DNA from: Antedon mediterranea
Taxonomy: Eukaryota > Echinodermata > Crinoidea > Comatulida > Antedonidae
DNA: 64,000 nt
NCBI RefSeq assembly: GCF_964355755.1
Contig: NC_092674.1
Location: 16,125,001-16,189,000 of the forward strand
Reading direction: 5' to 3'
Positions 45,601 through 56,030 of this stretch are shown here, piece by piece. The notes beneath the pieces were generated by a model. That model did not search any database and was not told the DNA's origin. It was given only the letters and a program-made list of their open reading frames with translations. The position numbers and the translations under genes are program-made. The stretch's first letter is position 1; each line of letters begins with the position of its first letter.

Positions 45601-48600
45601 TTAGCTTTGGTATTTTTCCATGTAGTTGGTAATGTCATTCGTACAAAGATCACAATTGGGTTCGATGATATAAATAATACACGGTAATAGTACCTGTAGC
45701 AAAAGATACTGTAGCCAGGTATAGGTAGGCAATTTTAAAGCAAGGACCAATTGAAAGTATAGTCTGAACAGGGAGTTTAACAACTCCCTGGTCTGAATGC
45801 CATCTTGAAATGGGGTTTATTGGATGGACTGCTCGCTATTGTTAAGTCTATGGAGTAATGCTCACATACTGTATGTTTGTTCAGTGCAACTTACAGTATA
45901 TATATTTTTTTTATATCTCTACCAAGCAACCTTCTTTGTTTTCTACTCTTATTCAGACTCCACCCTGCCTCATTTTGTTGTATTTCTTTTATTCCTGTCC
46001 ACCCAGGCAGCACTTGCCAACTCTTATACAATGACGTTATCCAGATTCCTTCACTTGCACTGATGAAGGGCTAGTGTTGCCCGAAAGCCCTGCTTACTTT
46101 TCTGGCTGTTTTACTTATCATTTTGATTTAGCTTTTCCCTTTTTTTTTGTATCTCTATTGAGATTCAGCCACTGATACCCACAGCATTGTCATTTTTCAG
46201 TAATTTGCCTTTGGATTTATATATATGCTGTATATATATATATATAATAAATAAAATAACAGCAGAAAACTTGGTTACTTCATTGTTTTAATCACTACAA
46301 ATTTGTTTCGTACGACCAGCATGTAGCTGGCCGCACTCTTCATGTGAGCTATGCTCACTGAACCGTAAGAACGAGTTAGTCTCTACTTGTAGACATAGGA
46401 AAAAATTCTTACTAAATTTCAGATCCAAATAGTTTATCTAAAACAATAGGCTATTGTATATGACTTCCTGATGACTCACTTCTATTAAGCACTATGAGAC
46501 AACTGTGTCACTTATGTTTTATATTTCACCTGAAGAGTGTGGCCAGCTACATGCTGGTCGTACGAAACAAATTTGTAGTGATTAAAACAATGAAGTAACC
46601 AAGTTTTCTGCTGTTATTTTATTTATTTATGCTCTACCTTGGTATTGAGCACTCTATCCTAACGGTCTGATAATTTCAACCTGAATATATATGATGTTTG
46701 GTTCAATGTAACCGTCTAAAAAGTTCTCAATACAGTAAAGTAGAGCTGAAATATACGTTAAGTCATATTTATGCAAATATTGAGAAATGGGGTCAAGGGT
46801 CAAAATTTGGTACTTCCGGACATTTTTTTGTAAAATGTCTCATTAGAGCAAATATAAATATATATATTCTGAACCAGACTGTGCAAAAACAAACTCTACG
46901 ATTAGTAGTTTTTAAGATATGGTAACCCAGCAATTTCACCCTTATTTGCATATTTAAGCTAGTTTGCATACTTTCGGGATGAGTGACAGAGGTGTGATGC
47001 TAAAAAAATAATCACCTTATCATATGTAACCATTTAAAAAAAAAAATCTCTGTTTGCAATTTGTTTCACTCAAAATGCTAGATTGACTAGCCTAAGAGTA
47101 TTGTTCGGCAATTCTGAATGAGGATATGGAGTCATTTCTCCAATGCTTTTACCAGAAAGCTTTATTTTTTATTTTTCACCTCTCAAAATAAATGGGGTAC
47201 AGGATTATATCTGCCTATTAAACTGTCAAATTAAAATTGTACTCATATCATTGGTAAATACAGAACAAATTGTTTCACAATCTTAATGAATTTTAACTAA
47301 AATAAGCAAAACAAATTCAACCAGTTGAGACAGACCTGACATCAGTTAATTTATATAAAATGTTGCTAAATTATGTGCACTTTCTTTAAAGGTTTTACAT
47401 GTTGCGGTATTTGGAAGTATGTCTATGACTATGTTAATGGTGCTGTTTGGTCTGGTATGTGGTTATTTTCTTCATATTGCACCAAGTCAAAGTACCTTTA
47501 TTGCAGCCTGTCTTTCATTGTCTAGTACACCATTGGTGGTGAAGTTTCTAGGATCTACTCATAAACATGGAAAAGCTGAAGGTATACTATATATATATAC
47601 TATATTATTTATTGTTTGTACTAAAATAGGATAACTATAACTGAGTAGAAGTAAGATGTCCAGCAAAAATACAAATATTAAATAAAACTAATTGATTGAG
47701 CAAACATATAATAAAAAGTGGGAGAAATTGAGGTATGAATAGGCAAGATGCGCTCTATTTAATGCGATGAGCTATGACGAAAGAGACAAAAACAATATAT
47801 TTTATATTCGGGTGGCCATATGATGACATCATAACATCCGAGAGGTAACAATTTTGCATAAATTCATATCTACAACTTTCTGCTTGCAAAATAAGTTAAA
47901 CAAATTAGTGGTCACCTTTGATCATGAAGAGCTATGAAATAGGCATTATTTTGACATTTTTCAACTAAAATGCGCAGAAATTGTCAAATTCAACTTGTTT
48001 GCATGGCGTGCTTGAAAGTGGAAATTGGTCTTATTATTTATTTCAAACTGCTAGAAAAGGCTGGAAAAATATAATTCAAGTAAAAAAAAATGTTTTTTAC
48101 ATTCCATGTAAAAAAGTGTGTGCGTGGGAATTTTTGACATGCGTTAAATGCCATATTCGTGTAGAAAGTTGATTAAAAATTAATTTTGCGCATTTTGAAA
48201 TTTTAAATGCGTGTGCGCGCATAACTTTGTGTACAAAACGCCATTTTTTATCCACAGAAAATTTGCCATTGATATGAATTAAACTTTTACCAATTGTCAA
48301 TAAAAATTAAGTTTGGTTTTTATTCTATGATCAATCATAACAATTCTTATAATCGTGCTTTAGTCATGTTGCGCAACCATGCAAAAATAAGTGCACAACT
48401 TCACATAAATGTCCATAGGTTGACAAAGTTATGAAATGTTATGTTTTCACATTTCAGAGATAGGCAACTCACAAAAATTAATGAAAGAAAGACGACTAGA
48501 TTTGAACTCGTCACTTTGACGAGTTAGTTATCCGCATGACAAATCATGTGCACACCATAAGTTAGAATATTGCGCACAAAAAAGATTATGCTATTATGAC

Positions 48601-51600
48601 CTGACAAAAATGGAATGTTAGTGTGCTGTCTATTTTGTGTCTAAATATATATACAGTATACACTAAATTCTGTATACATATTACATACAGTGTAGCATAG
48701 GTAAAATTACGAGACCCGCCATTTATTCCTATTTTAAAAATGGTGACGTCATCAAAATGAAGCACATCACGATACGACAACATCCGATAAATTTGTACAT
48801 GAATTTGTATCTACAATTTAATATCATCTAGAATACGTTTTAATCACGAGTATCACTTTTTATTCTATAAAGAGCTTTAACAGATTGAAATTTACTGTAA
48901 AGATGAAAATAATTGACCCACATTATTTAAATTTTTAGACATGATATGTCTGTATGATAAAATATTTTTTAACTCATGCGAAAGATAGTTGATTAAACTA
49001 GTCAATATTAAAATATAATACAGGACTAACTAATATATAATACAGGAAAACAAATTTGATGATAAGTTTCAACAGTTATCCACCAAGGTGAACTAAAAAA
49101 ACAAATAACATTTTTAATTCTATTTTATATGCAGGTAATTCGACCACTAGTGTAATAAAACCTCTATTTGGTTTTTTGGCTTTTTTAACTTCTGCAATTT
49201 GCCTCTGTTTGCCTATGTTAAATATTTCTACCTTGGTAAAAGTGCTCATTATCTGCACTGAGGAAACAAATGGATGGTTAACGGTTAAGATTAATAGTGA
49301 TGTATGTTGCAAAATAGGGATCTGTTCTTTTCTAATCTCAAATGCAAGAACATACTAGAAAACATGAGAAATGGGAAAAAGGTAATTTATTATTAATGAA
49401 AATAGATGTATGGTAACAACAATATAAACAGCAACAAGAGTGTTGAAAAGTGTACAGATACACAGTAAGGGTACATTCACAGCTGCTCTGCCTCCTGGAA
49501 TGGAAAACAGTGGGCTGTCTGGTAAACAATTGAATATGGTATTGAACAATCAAACCCTCGTAGTTTATGTGAGTTCACAGGTTTAAATCATGGAACATAT
49601 GTTTCAATGGCAAGTAACTATACATTTAACTGTATCGGTGTTATCCACATGGTATTTATACATGGTACGGGTAGTGGGCCGACTTATATTTCACATTTTT
49701 ACCGTTTAAAGACGAAAAACTATCGCAGTAAGCCGGTATAGTAATTTCACGTAAAATACAGTTTGTGGCCGTAAATTAGATCGAAAAAATTTAAGGATTT
49801 AAATGTTAGCCAAATGATGGAGTCATAACAAAAAATGACAGCTCACTTGGTTTTCATTCAAGAAATGGAAATTGGCAATAAAAAAAAATAAAATTCTGAC
49901 ATCTGACCCTAGATAGATAAAATAATTTTAATATTTGTGTAAATTACATACTCCTGAGATACACTGCATATCAGGAGTTGTTTTGGGACATTCTGTGTGT
50001 CACCATGAAAATCATGAATGAACAATTTGGACCGAAGGTCTAGCTTCTGTCTTAGGTATGCAACAAAAGGGAGTCTCATACAACATGTACCGAATGCAAA
50101 ATCAATTTATTCTTCTATGATCAATTTCTTATCAAACGTGAACAAACACAAAATGATACAAACACAAAAACCATGGACCTCAAACAAGTGAGTGACCACA
50201 ATTGAGGGCAATAATTTAACCTTATGGATAATAAATCTACTTAAGTATGACCTGTCTCCAATTACCAGGACTCTTACAGTATGGTTCTTATCAATAACAT
50301 TAAATTTGTTATAAATCTGGATTAATATATTACGACGTAACCCGTCTCCAATTACCACCAGGGTGTCTTCAATGATATTACCCTTCTCAACAACTTTACA
50401 ATAATTGCCACTCAGGGCTTACAGAGTAAATACTAGCTCCAGTGTGGTACTTATGTGACTTAAGTGTCAACAATCAACTGTTATTACCTAATGCAATTCA
50501 AATAATATGGAAATATACTACTGCTTATTATTCTGATACTGTGGATTTACAACACCAAGTTATCTTTTCGAATGTCCAAGTGTAAGCTACAGTTCCACAC
50601 GCTAGCCGTCTCTTCTTCCAGTGGTTAACATGATTAAAATGGCTGTGGCTTTCAGACTTCCTCCGGTTGTACAAATTAACAGATTGTTAAGTGTAACCTC
50701 ATGTACTTGAACGTAGGTGACACTATATTTGAATCAGACATATATAAACAATACTAACAAATTCTATGGTGAACTTCAATTATCATAAGAAACATAAATT
50801 TTTATCAAGCGACTATTAGGTATAACTTATATACTCACAATGTCCACTGCCAAAGGCTGCTTAGACTATCATAGGAGACGACAAATTCCATGCACGTTCA
50901 GCTGGGAGCCTTGTCGGGAGTTTCAATCCGCGATACTGCGCTCACCCCAGTCCGTCGGTTTATAACTGAACTACAATAATATGAGCATCATGGTTCTACC
51001 AATTCTTATAAAAGGCCAGGCTTATACAGTTAGGTGCAACCAATGCACACTGCGCCCCACGATAAATAAGCTCTAAACAATCACTCCTAGATGTCCCGCA
51101 CAATTGGCTGTGGGAATTAATGACTCAATGCAGTGATGTCGAGCGATTGAGCGCCTAACATTTCGCAAACCACGCTAGACAACGCTTCGCCTCACCGGGC
51201 GAGCGATATGCAAATTTTGCCACCGCAACAATACCTTGAAATGACACTGTGTCTGTTAATTTGTAGAGAAATACCAACAATTCATCAAATGCTGTTATTA
51301 ATAAAGCTTGTATTTCCATTTTTTAGATAAAGAGGATACAGATTACAGCAGTACTTTGCTTAGTATTCTGGTGGTACAAGACATTCAACTAGGTTTGTTA
51401 GTGGCAATACTCCCAGCATTAGCAGGTGCTAATAACCAACTTGTGATTCATGAACATCACTCTTCATCTAAAGCTTTCAAGTTTTTTCATGTACTTATTT
51501 TGATATTTGAAATAGTTGCATGTAAGTTAAAACACAACAAACTAACAATCATAATGTGTATTTTAAATACAAATCGCAGTCAATAAAGACTGAATAGGAA

Positions 51601-52739
51601 TTATTTTTACATAGATATTAAAATTATTAAAAATGAAAAAAGAGAGCTTCAATCAATCAGTTTAGAGGAAGTACTGGGGAATTCCTGATAATTGTTTAGA
51701 ATTCATCCATATGTTTTTTTCATTTTCACACCAACGAATAGGTAAGAGGTTTAACAAAAAAAAAACAACACAAAAGGTAAATCCAAATGAAAAAAAACGA
51801 GCAAAATTATATTATTGTAGGTTTGGTCCCAAGTTGTGTATACTAAATAAAAGAAAGGTTTTTGTTTACATTTCACATGTTAAAGGTTTTCTAAGGCATT
51901 ATTTATGTTTCCAAGAACCATACGTGTACACTTACTAGAGGATGGGCATTAATAAATAAACTATTACAAGAACCATACGTGTACACTTACTAGAGGATGG
52001 GCATTAATAAATAAACTATTACAAGAACCATACGTGTACACTTACTAGAGGATGGGCATTAATAAATAAACTATTACAAGAACCATACGTGTACACTTAC
52101 TAGAGGATGGCCATTAATAAATAAACTATTACAAGAACCATACGTGTACACTTACTAGAGGATGGGCATTAATAAATAAACTATTACAAGAACCATACGT
52201 GTACACTTACTAGAGGATGGGCATTAATAAATAAACTATTACAAGAACCATACGTGTACACTTACTAGAGGATGGGCATTAATAAATAAACTATTACAAG
52301 AACCATACGTGTACACTTACTAGAGGATGGGCATTAATAAATAAACTATTACAAGAACCATACGTGTACACTTACTAGAGGATGGCCATTAATAAATAAA
52401 CTATTACAAGAACCATACGTGTACACTTACTAGAGGATGGGCATTAATAAATAAACTATTACAAGTATATTTTCTTCTTGAGTCTGCTTTTACAAGGCCT
52501 AAAAATCTTCAAGTTTCAGAACACTTTAAAGCACTTTAAGATTACAGAAGATATTTTATAAATAATGTATATTTCTAATCTTTGTATATTCTTTTTTGTT
52601 AGCTCTATGGTCAGTGTTGATGCTGAGTTTCTTCATTAGCCGATATTTAGTTTCACCTATATTTTACAGACTCAGAGGTGAGGCAAACAAGGAGCTATTG
52701 TTACTAGGGGCAGTATCATTGGCTTTTTTTATGCTTACG
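32955..52739 (+). CDS. TMCO3: TMCO3-like putative cation/proton antiporter, 5' seven coding exons
   Basis: A membrane protein of the CPA2 (KefB-like) monovalent cation/proton antiporter family. Coding exons are 32955-33629, 34311-34496, 35209-35337, 43975-44067, 47392-47581, 51327-51521 and 52603-52739. All splice sites are GT-AG and phases agree, giving 535 codons. Order: hydrophobic signal sequence (residues 1-20), long charged coiled-coil region (about 40-225), then membrane segments including [47 protein letters not shown] and [19 protein letters not shown]. Vertebrate TMCO3 is about 680 residues, so the last ~150-200 residues are missing and presumably lie beyond the window. The 8.6 kb intron 3 holds a whole P element. 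No lesion is seen. Confidence 0.93.
33630..35208 (+). other. TMCO3 introns 1 and 2
   Basis: Intron 1 (33630-34310) and intron 2 (34497-35208) are short and AT-rich. No embedded gene or clear repeat. Intron 2 has a weak palindromic run near 34990-35040. Confidence 0.7.
34311..34496 (+). CDS. TMCO3: TMCO3 exon: luminal linker
   Basis: 62 codons beginning [16 protein letters not shown] and rich in Asn and His. It ends DHHFIQ before GTAAAC. Confidence 0.88.
35209..35337 (+). CDS. TMCO3: TMCO3 exon: first antiporter helices
   Basis: 43 codons from [15 protein letters not shown] to GSSGFGAIK. Two membrane segments, with the family motif [15 protein letters not shown]. Confidence 0.93.
35640..36610 (+). 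repeat. Copy of the dispersed repeat in TMCO3 intron 3
   Basis: Shares blocks with the satellite at 61100-64000: TGCACGTCATACGT, GATTATGCCATTGTGACCTG, GTGTAGCATAGGTGAAATTA, AGTGGCCATACGATGATGTC and ATATCTACAACTCATCA. The 173-codon frame 36113-36634 lies wholly in this repeat and is not a gene. The P element is inserted at its right edge. Confidence 0.85.
36624..36649 (+). repeat. P-element left terminal inverted repeat
   Basis: CACCTAAATAAATTCCTGTC then ATTTGA. Further in, GTGGGTCACATGG matches the MITE at 22669-22813 but not this element's own right end. Confidence 0.9.
36688..36711. promoter_or_regulatory. 24 bp perfect palindrome near the P-element left end
   Basis: Arms ACTATTAAACGA and TCGTTTAATAGT meet without a spacer. 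It sits 64 bp inside the left end, where P-type elements often carry transposase or host-factor sites. The function is inferred from position only. Confidence 0.6.
36983..38680 (+). pseudogene. PHD-finger protein of the P element, two exons, two nonsense codons
   Basis: Exon 1 36983-37295 and exon 2 37638-38680 (donor G|GTAAGC, acceptor TTATTTAG|GT), about 451 codons. An acidic N-terminus precedes a complete C4HC3 PHD finger (C43, C45, C56, C61, H66, C69, C84, C87) resembling ING-type fingers that read histone H3 tails. Exon 2 encodes an unrecognised domain with [29 protein letters not shown] and a lysine-rich tail. In-frame stops TAA (37958-37960) and TGA (38060-38062) break it, yet the frame is otherwise kept, so decay is recent. 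It converges on the transposase, 200 bp between stops. A role in target choice is only a guess. Confidence 0.8.
38883..41923 (-). pseudogene. P-type transposase with RAG1-like N-terminal zinc module, five exons, inactive
   Basis: Inferred exons: 41923-40140, 40050-39889, 39790-39602, 39400-39284 and 39158-38883. The N-terminus has C13-x2-C16, then [10 protein letters not shown] and HPPYICSKC (C62, C65), then HSSSDCLIC (C99, C102), the pattern of the RAG1 N-terminal region and not a THAP domain. The P-type core follows: [19 protein letters not shown], first catalytic Asp about D436 in [50 protein letters not shown] and a DGTPL-type C-terminus. Lesions: TAA at 41816-41818, a frameshifting deletion at about 40312 where DG-x-x-x-N is expected, TGA at 39907-39909, and one frame change each in exons 4 and 5. 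Confidence 0.88.
41690..41923 (-). other. RAG1 N-terminal-like zinc-binding region of the transposase
   Basis: About 78 codons from ATG. Spacing of CRLC, an IDV-x2-D-x2-S-x-HP stretch and C-x2-C parallels the region upstream of the RING finger in RAG1. The next C-x2-C (C99-C102) lies just beyond. One nonsense codon interrupts it. The likeness is judged by eye against the remembered family pattern. Confidence 0.7.
41924..43389. other. P-element right non-coding part
   Basis: 1.47 kb between the transposase start and the right terminal repeat. AT-rich to about 42980, then more balanced. Contains GGAGTAA and TTTACTCCAT (42233-42255) and the same word near the right end (43379). Presumably promoter and subterminal binding sites. 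No ORF. Confidence 0.6.
43390..43415 (-). repeat. P-element right terminal inverted repeat
   Basis: Reads CAAATGACAGGAATCTATTT then AGATG on the plus strand, the reverse complement of the left end with two or three differences. Confidence 0.9.
43975..44067 (+). CDS. TMCO3: TMCO3 exon: [11 protein letters not shown] motif
   Basis: 31 codons beginning [15 protein letters not shown] and containing the highly conserved [15 protein letters not shown]. The acceptor is CTTTGTAG, the donor GTATGT. Confidence 0.94.
44068..47391 (+). other. TMCO3 intron 4
   Basis: 3.3 kb. Mostly unassigned AT-rich sequence. At about 46055-46100 GATGAAGGGCTAGTGTTGCC and CGAAAGCCCTG resemble the 3' region of Penelope-like elements. 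A long inverted-repeat element follows (46245-46630). Frames of 65-107 codons in this intron overlap each other and have no recognisable features. Confidence 0.6.
46245..46630. mobile_element. Inverted-repeat element, ~95 bp arms
   Basis: The left arm 46245-46343 contains AACAGCAGAAAACTTGGTTA and GTACGACCAGCATGTAGCTG. The right arm 46531-46630 is its reverse complement with almost no mismatch. A ~187 bp loop lies between. It follows Penelope-like sequence, so it could be that element's inverted terminal repeat or a separate MITE. Confidence 0.85.
47392..47581 (+). CDS. TMCO3: TMCO3 exon: [12 protein letters not shown] motif
   Basis: 63 codons plus one base from [16 protein letters not shown]. 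Two membrane segments. Ends phase 1 at HKHGKAE before GTATAC. Confidence 0.93.
47700..49030 (+). repeat. Dispersed repeat copy in TMCO3 intron 5
   Basis: Contains GGTGGCCATATGATGACATC, the palindrome AACTCGTCACTTTGACGAGTT (split arms at 48504-48524), GATTATGCTATTATGACCTG and GGTGACGTCATCAAAATG. Same order as in the satellite at 61100-64000. Confidence 0.85.
49680..49810 (+). repeat. Conserved dispersed block, plus copy
   Basis: CACATTTTTACCGTTTAAAG, then AAACTATCGCAGTAAGCCGG. It matches the reverse complement of 59925-60055. Confidence 0.7.
51327..51521 (+). CDS. TMCO3: TMCO3 exon: [10 protein letters not shown] motif
   Basis: The family motif [19 protein letters not shown] is at its start. 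It enters and leaves in phase 1. The acceptor is TTTTTAG, the donor GTAAGT. Confidence 0.93.
51522..52602 (+). other. TMCO3 intron 6 with minisatellite
   Basis: 1.1 kb, half of it the 55 bp array at 51913-52465. No exon inside. Confidence 0.85.
51913..52465 (+). repeat. 55 bp minisatellite, 10 copies
   Basis: The unit starts AAGAACCATACGTGTACACT and includes GAGGATGGGCATTAATAAAT. Exactly 55 bp apart (51913, 51968, 52023 and so on). Copies are identical except for GGCCATT in place of GGGCATT in two of them, so the array is young. Confidence 0.97.
52603..52739 (+). CDS. TMCO3: TMCO3 exon: last one visible
   Basis: Starts [15 protein letters not shown] and ends [13 protein letters not shown] before GTAAGA, phase 0. 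The next family block (a TELL-type helix) was not found up to 64000. Confidence 0.92.
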
Positions 52740-53499
52740 GTAAGAAATATCCTTATTATATAGAGTCCTCATTGATAGCTTGAACCTTCTATTAAGTGAA
52801 AATTAAGTGATGTATATTAGGTAGTTATTAAGAAATGAACATACTGTATATGCAAAACAATTATTTGGTTTATCTCAATTGGCAGAAACATATTCAGGGC
52901 CATAATCAGGTTCGATGGTGGGGTGGATCGTTTAAATTCTTTAGTGAAACCGCAAATCGTATTTCTGGCTATTCTCTTGTATTTCTGAACTATATAATTT
53001 GTAATTCACTATTTATAGAGCGTCATATGCCATTTTTGAAGATTGTGACACCGCCAGACATCCGAATGAGAGTATTGAAATAAAAAAAGTTTATTTAAGC
53101 CTACACACAACACACTCACATACACACACCACAGTTGATACGGCAACTCTTTGCTGTTATTGTTAAAAAGAGCTTCATAACTTTATAACCTGGCACTATA
53201 TACAAATTATTGATAATATTATTATAATAATCTATAGATCTACATGATGACTGTACGTTCATTCAAAAGACTCAATCAACAGTTTACAAATTCCATTTTT
53301 TAACTTCTTTAATTTCAGTATGTTTCAAAAACAACCTTTCATCTTTCAAAAACAGAAAACCAAACCTTTCATATTCATAGGTAGACACCGTTTTTGTATT
53401 GAATGTAATGCATTGTGTTTTTATGATAATGCTGATATTTAACACAGTGGTGTTATTATTATTATTACAGACAGTAAAATATTGCTTAAAAGGTTTGAC
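52740..53499 (+). other. Intronic or downstream sequence after the last visible TMCO3 exon
   Basis: No gene seen. AT-rich, with a short ACACACAC-like run at about 53100-53130. Confidence 0.5.
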
Positions 53500-54815
53500 T
53501 GTCTGTCTGTTTCATGATAAAGGACCTATTTACATTTTCCTCGGGTGCTGTTCAGCAAATATCTTCACCACTTCGTCCATATCTATCCTGTGGTCATAAT
53601 GAATTGTAAAGAGTGCCAAGCTCGACAGACACTTTTGACCCATGGAGGCGGGCAGATACGTATGCAACCGACGAATGGTACTAAACTGTGTTCGCATTCG
53701 CACGAAGTCATCGTTAATGTGCATTTTTAGTAAATCGTAGATGTTTGGAAACATTGACCTGTCGCATGCCTTTAATGCCTGAGCAAGGGAGCTCGGTGTT
53801 TCGATGTTCGAAACATTTCTGAATTTATGTTTCCATCGATCGAGTTGGGTGTTCACAAGATGTGGCGTCTGTAAATCATCTTCATACATGGCCACAGCAT
53901 CAGTGACATCAATGTTTGCCGTATGTAGACTCGACCTTTTAATGTAGTCGCTGTTGTTTGTAGACTAGAAAACATGGCGTCGAGCTCCTTTATAATGTGG
54001 TCTGTAAAGGGAATCATCAGGTTTCATTTGTAGTAATCCTTAACACTCTCTGCTGGGGCATTACTACGGTGCATCTAACGTGCTATAATACACGGTTTGG
54101 AGGAAACCAACCTTCAACGCCATCTCAACACATTTCGTATATATGTCGGCCATTACGTTGTCGATATTGTTTCTGCGCTCCACGAAATATTCCTTGAATT
54201 CTTGTACCCTTGTGTGAGCTTCTAAAATGTCCAAAGACGACTTTTGAAGCTTTACGGTGATTCCAACAAGATGTGCGAGTGAATAATAAACAATAGAAAA
54301 GGTGATAAGAAACCCAAATGACGTTATCGACTCGAGAATTGATGTAACGTCTTGTTTAGACTTTTCCTCCCATTTCGCTCTGAATTCTTCATTTATAGTA
54401 TCTTGATGCAGTTCATGTGCAATTATTTAACAATAACACTTTACTAAGCAAGTACTGATGCAAATCATTAAAATGCGACTTGTCGTTCTGCCCAGCGGTT
54501 CTTGCACAGGTCCAGTAACGGCTTGTGTTTAACGTTAGGCGCAGCTTTAGAAATAATATGCGCTAAGAGCCCCTGTCTCTTCGGACTATGTTTAAAGTAC
54601 AGAGTTACAGCTTTTATTTTATCTAGCATATTGCTAACATCGGTGTTGGAACACGCATGTCCTATAACCAAATTCAGGCAATGACCACTGCAATGCATTA
54701 TTGCTTTTGGGGTGTCATCTCGAATCAGTTTCTGTACACCAATACGCTTGCTGGACATCGCTGCTGCACCATCATACCCCTGGCCATGCATGTTAATGAT
54801 ATCAATTATTGTAAT
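53500..54815 (-). pseudogene. hAT transposase relic (DUF4371/ZMYM type), C-terminal part
   Basis: Minus-strand blocks in order: GQGYDGAAAMSSKRIGVQ and HCSGHCLNLVIGHACS (54791-54468), VGITVKLQKSSLDILEAH and YFVERRNNIDNVMADIY (about 54270-54130), FSTIRRLHTYLPASMGQ and the dimerisation end IDMDEVVKIFAEQHPRK (53895-53530). Stops and frame changes separate the blocks. The N-terminal part lies beyond an inserted LINE, at 55535-56030. Confidence 0.8.
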
Positions 54816-55530
54816 TCCAAAATTATTCTGTGCTATTGTAAGTCTGATTATTGAATATGGTATACCTGCATGGTTACCTTACCAAAAAGGACATCTCTAC
54901 TCATTGGAACAAGTCCATGAACGCCGAATGACTAAAACTTGTTTCTATGGGGATGATATTTCCTATGAACGGCATCTTAATGTTTTAGGATTAAGTTCAC
55001 TTGAAAAACATTTCCAACATTTATCCATGTCATTTATTGTCAAGTGTCTTTATGGCATATATACTGTGGATATTTTAAACCATATTTCAATCAACCCTCG
55101 TCACGGTGATCATCTCATATTCATACACCCTTTTGCTGGGACAAATTCTTTAAAATACTCAATTTTCCACATATTTCCCGGTGCATGGGAGGAACTACTG
55201 GAAGAATTAAATAAGAGATTTTATTCATTTTAAATATTGGTATTAAGACTTTTATAAATAAGCTTTAAATTTATTTTAACTAAGATTTTGCTATGTATTG
55301 ATGATTTTTAATGATATTGCAATATATTTTAATTTATTTTGATATAGTATTATATGCATTTTTTATGTTTATACAAATTATATTCTAAATGTTTTTTATA
55401 CAATCAGTGCAATAGAAGACCTACTAGATAGTGATTTAGTTCGCTTTTTAGGAATCCTGTCTCTATCTGGTTTTGTGTGATGTTTTCTTGTTCTTTGTCC
55501 ACGTTTTACGAGACAAATAAATGAAATGAA
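54816..55530 (+). pseudogene. LINE 3' fragment inserted in the hAT relic
   Basis: Plus-strand frame to 55233 with EYGIPAWLPYQKGHLYSLEQ, HERRMTKTCFYGDDISYERH and LGLSSLEKHFQHLSMSF, the C-terminus of a CR1-like ORF2. After an AT-rich 3' UTR it ends in AAATAAATGAAATGAA near 55533. hAT sequence resumes on the minus strand right after. Confidence 0.78.
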
Positions 55531-55534
55531 TTCC

Positions 55535-56030
55535 TAGGTCAGCTAAAATACACTTGATGTCATCTGCAATATGCTGTTTTAGAATAATGTCATCGCTTAT
55601 TACATTGATGACTTCATTTTGGATCTTTGCAGTATGTTGTGTTTTTCATAATTGGTAAATCTAGATGACATTTTAAAATCGTGTCATGATGGGCCAACAA
55701 TTTAAGGAGCGGCAGGAAGTTACCCGGGTTGCCGTCCGTATTCAAGTTTTCCTTGTCACCATGATTATACATTTCAATATGTGTCTATTTCATGTGATGT
55801 TCGCTTCTGGACTTTCGAAACTATGTATCAAACTCTCTGCTGCTTCCATCGCCCGGATATGGTATGCGCATTCTGCATGCGGATTCACCGTGTCCTTTTT
55901 CTTGTTCCATTCTTCCTGATCCTCATACCGTTTGAAGAATTTATCTAGAATCTATCTGACAGTTTACCGCTGCACGTTTTTGGTCGCATCTGCTCTGAGT
56001 GTCCCATGATTCGATTCCCTGTGTTTGAAA
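55535..56030 (-). pseudogene. hAT relic, N-terminal part
   Basis: On the minus strand GNFLPLLKLLAHHDTILKCH and NEVINVISDDIILKQHIADD (about 55740-55560) match the DUF4371 region that precedes the RNase H fold in hAT/ZMYM-type transposases. Further upstream there is decayed coding-like sequence. It is the continuation of 53500-54815. Confidence 0.7.

Larger units (their letters stand above)
47582..51326 (+). other. TMCO3 intron 5
   Basis: 3.7 kb. 47700-49030 is dispersed-repeat sequence. 49680-49810 is a block that recurs inverted at 59925-60055. 49130-49600 and 49900-51250 hold no recognisable gene. 50840-51250 is less AT-rich and may be a retroelement end, but no family could be assigned. 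Confidence 0.6.
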
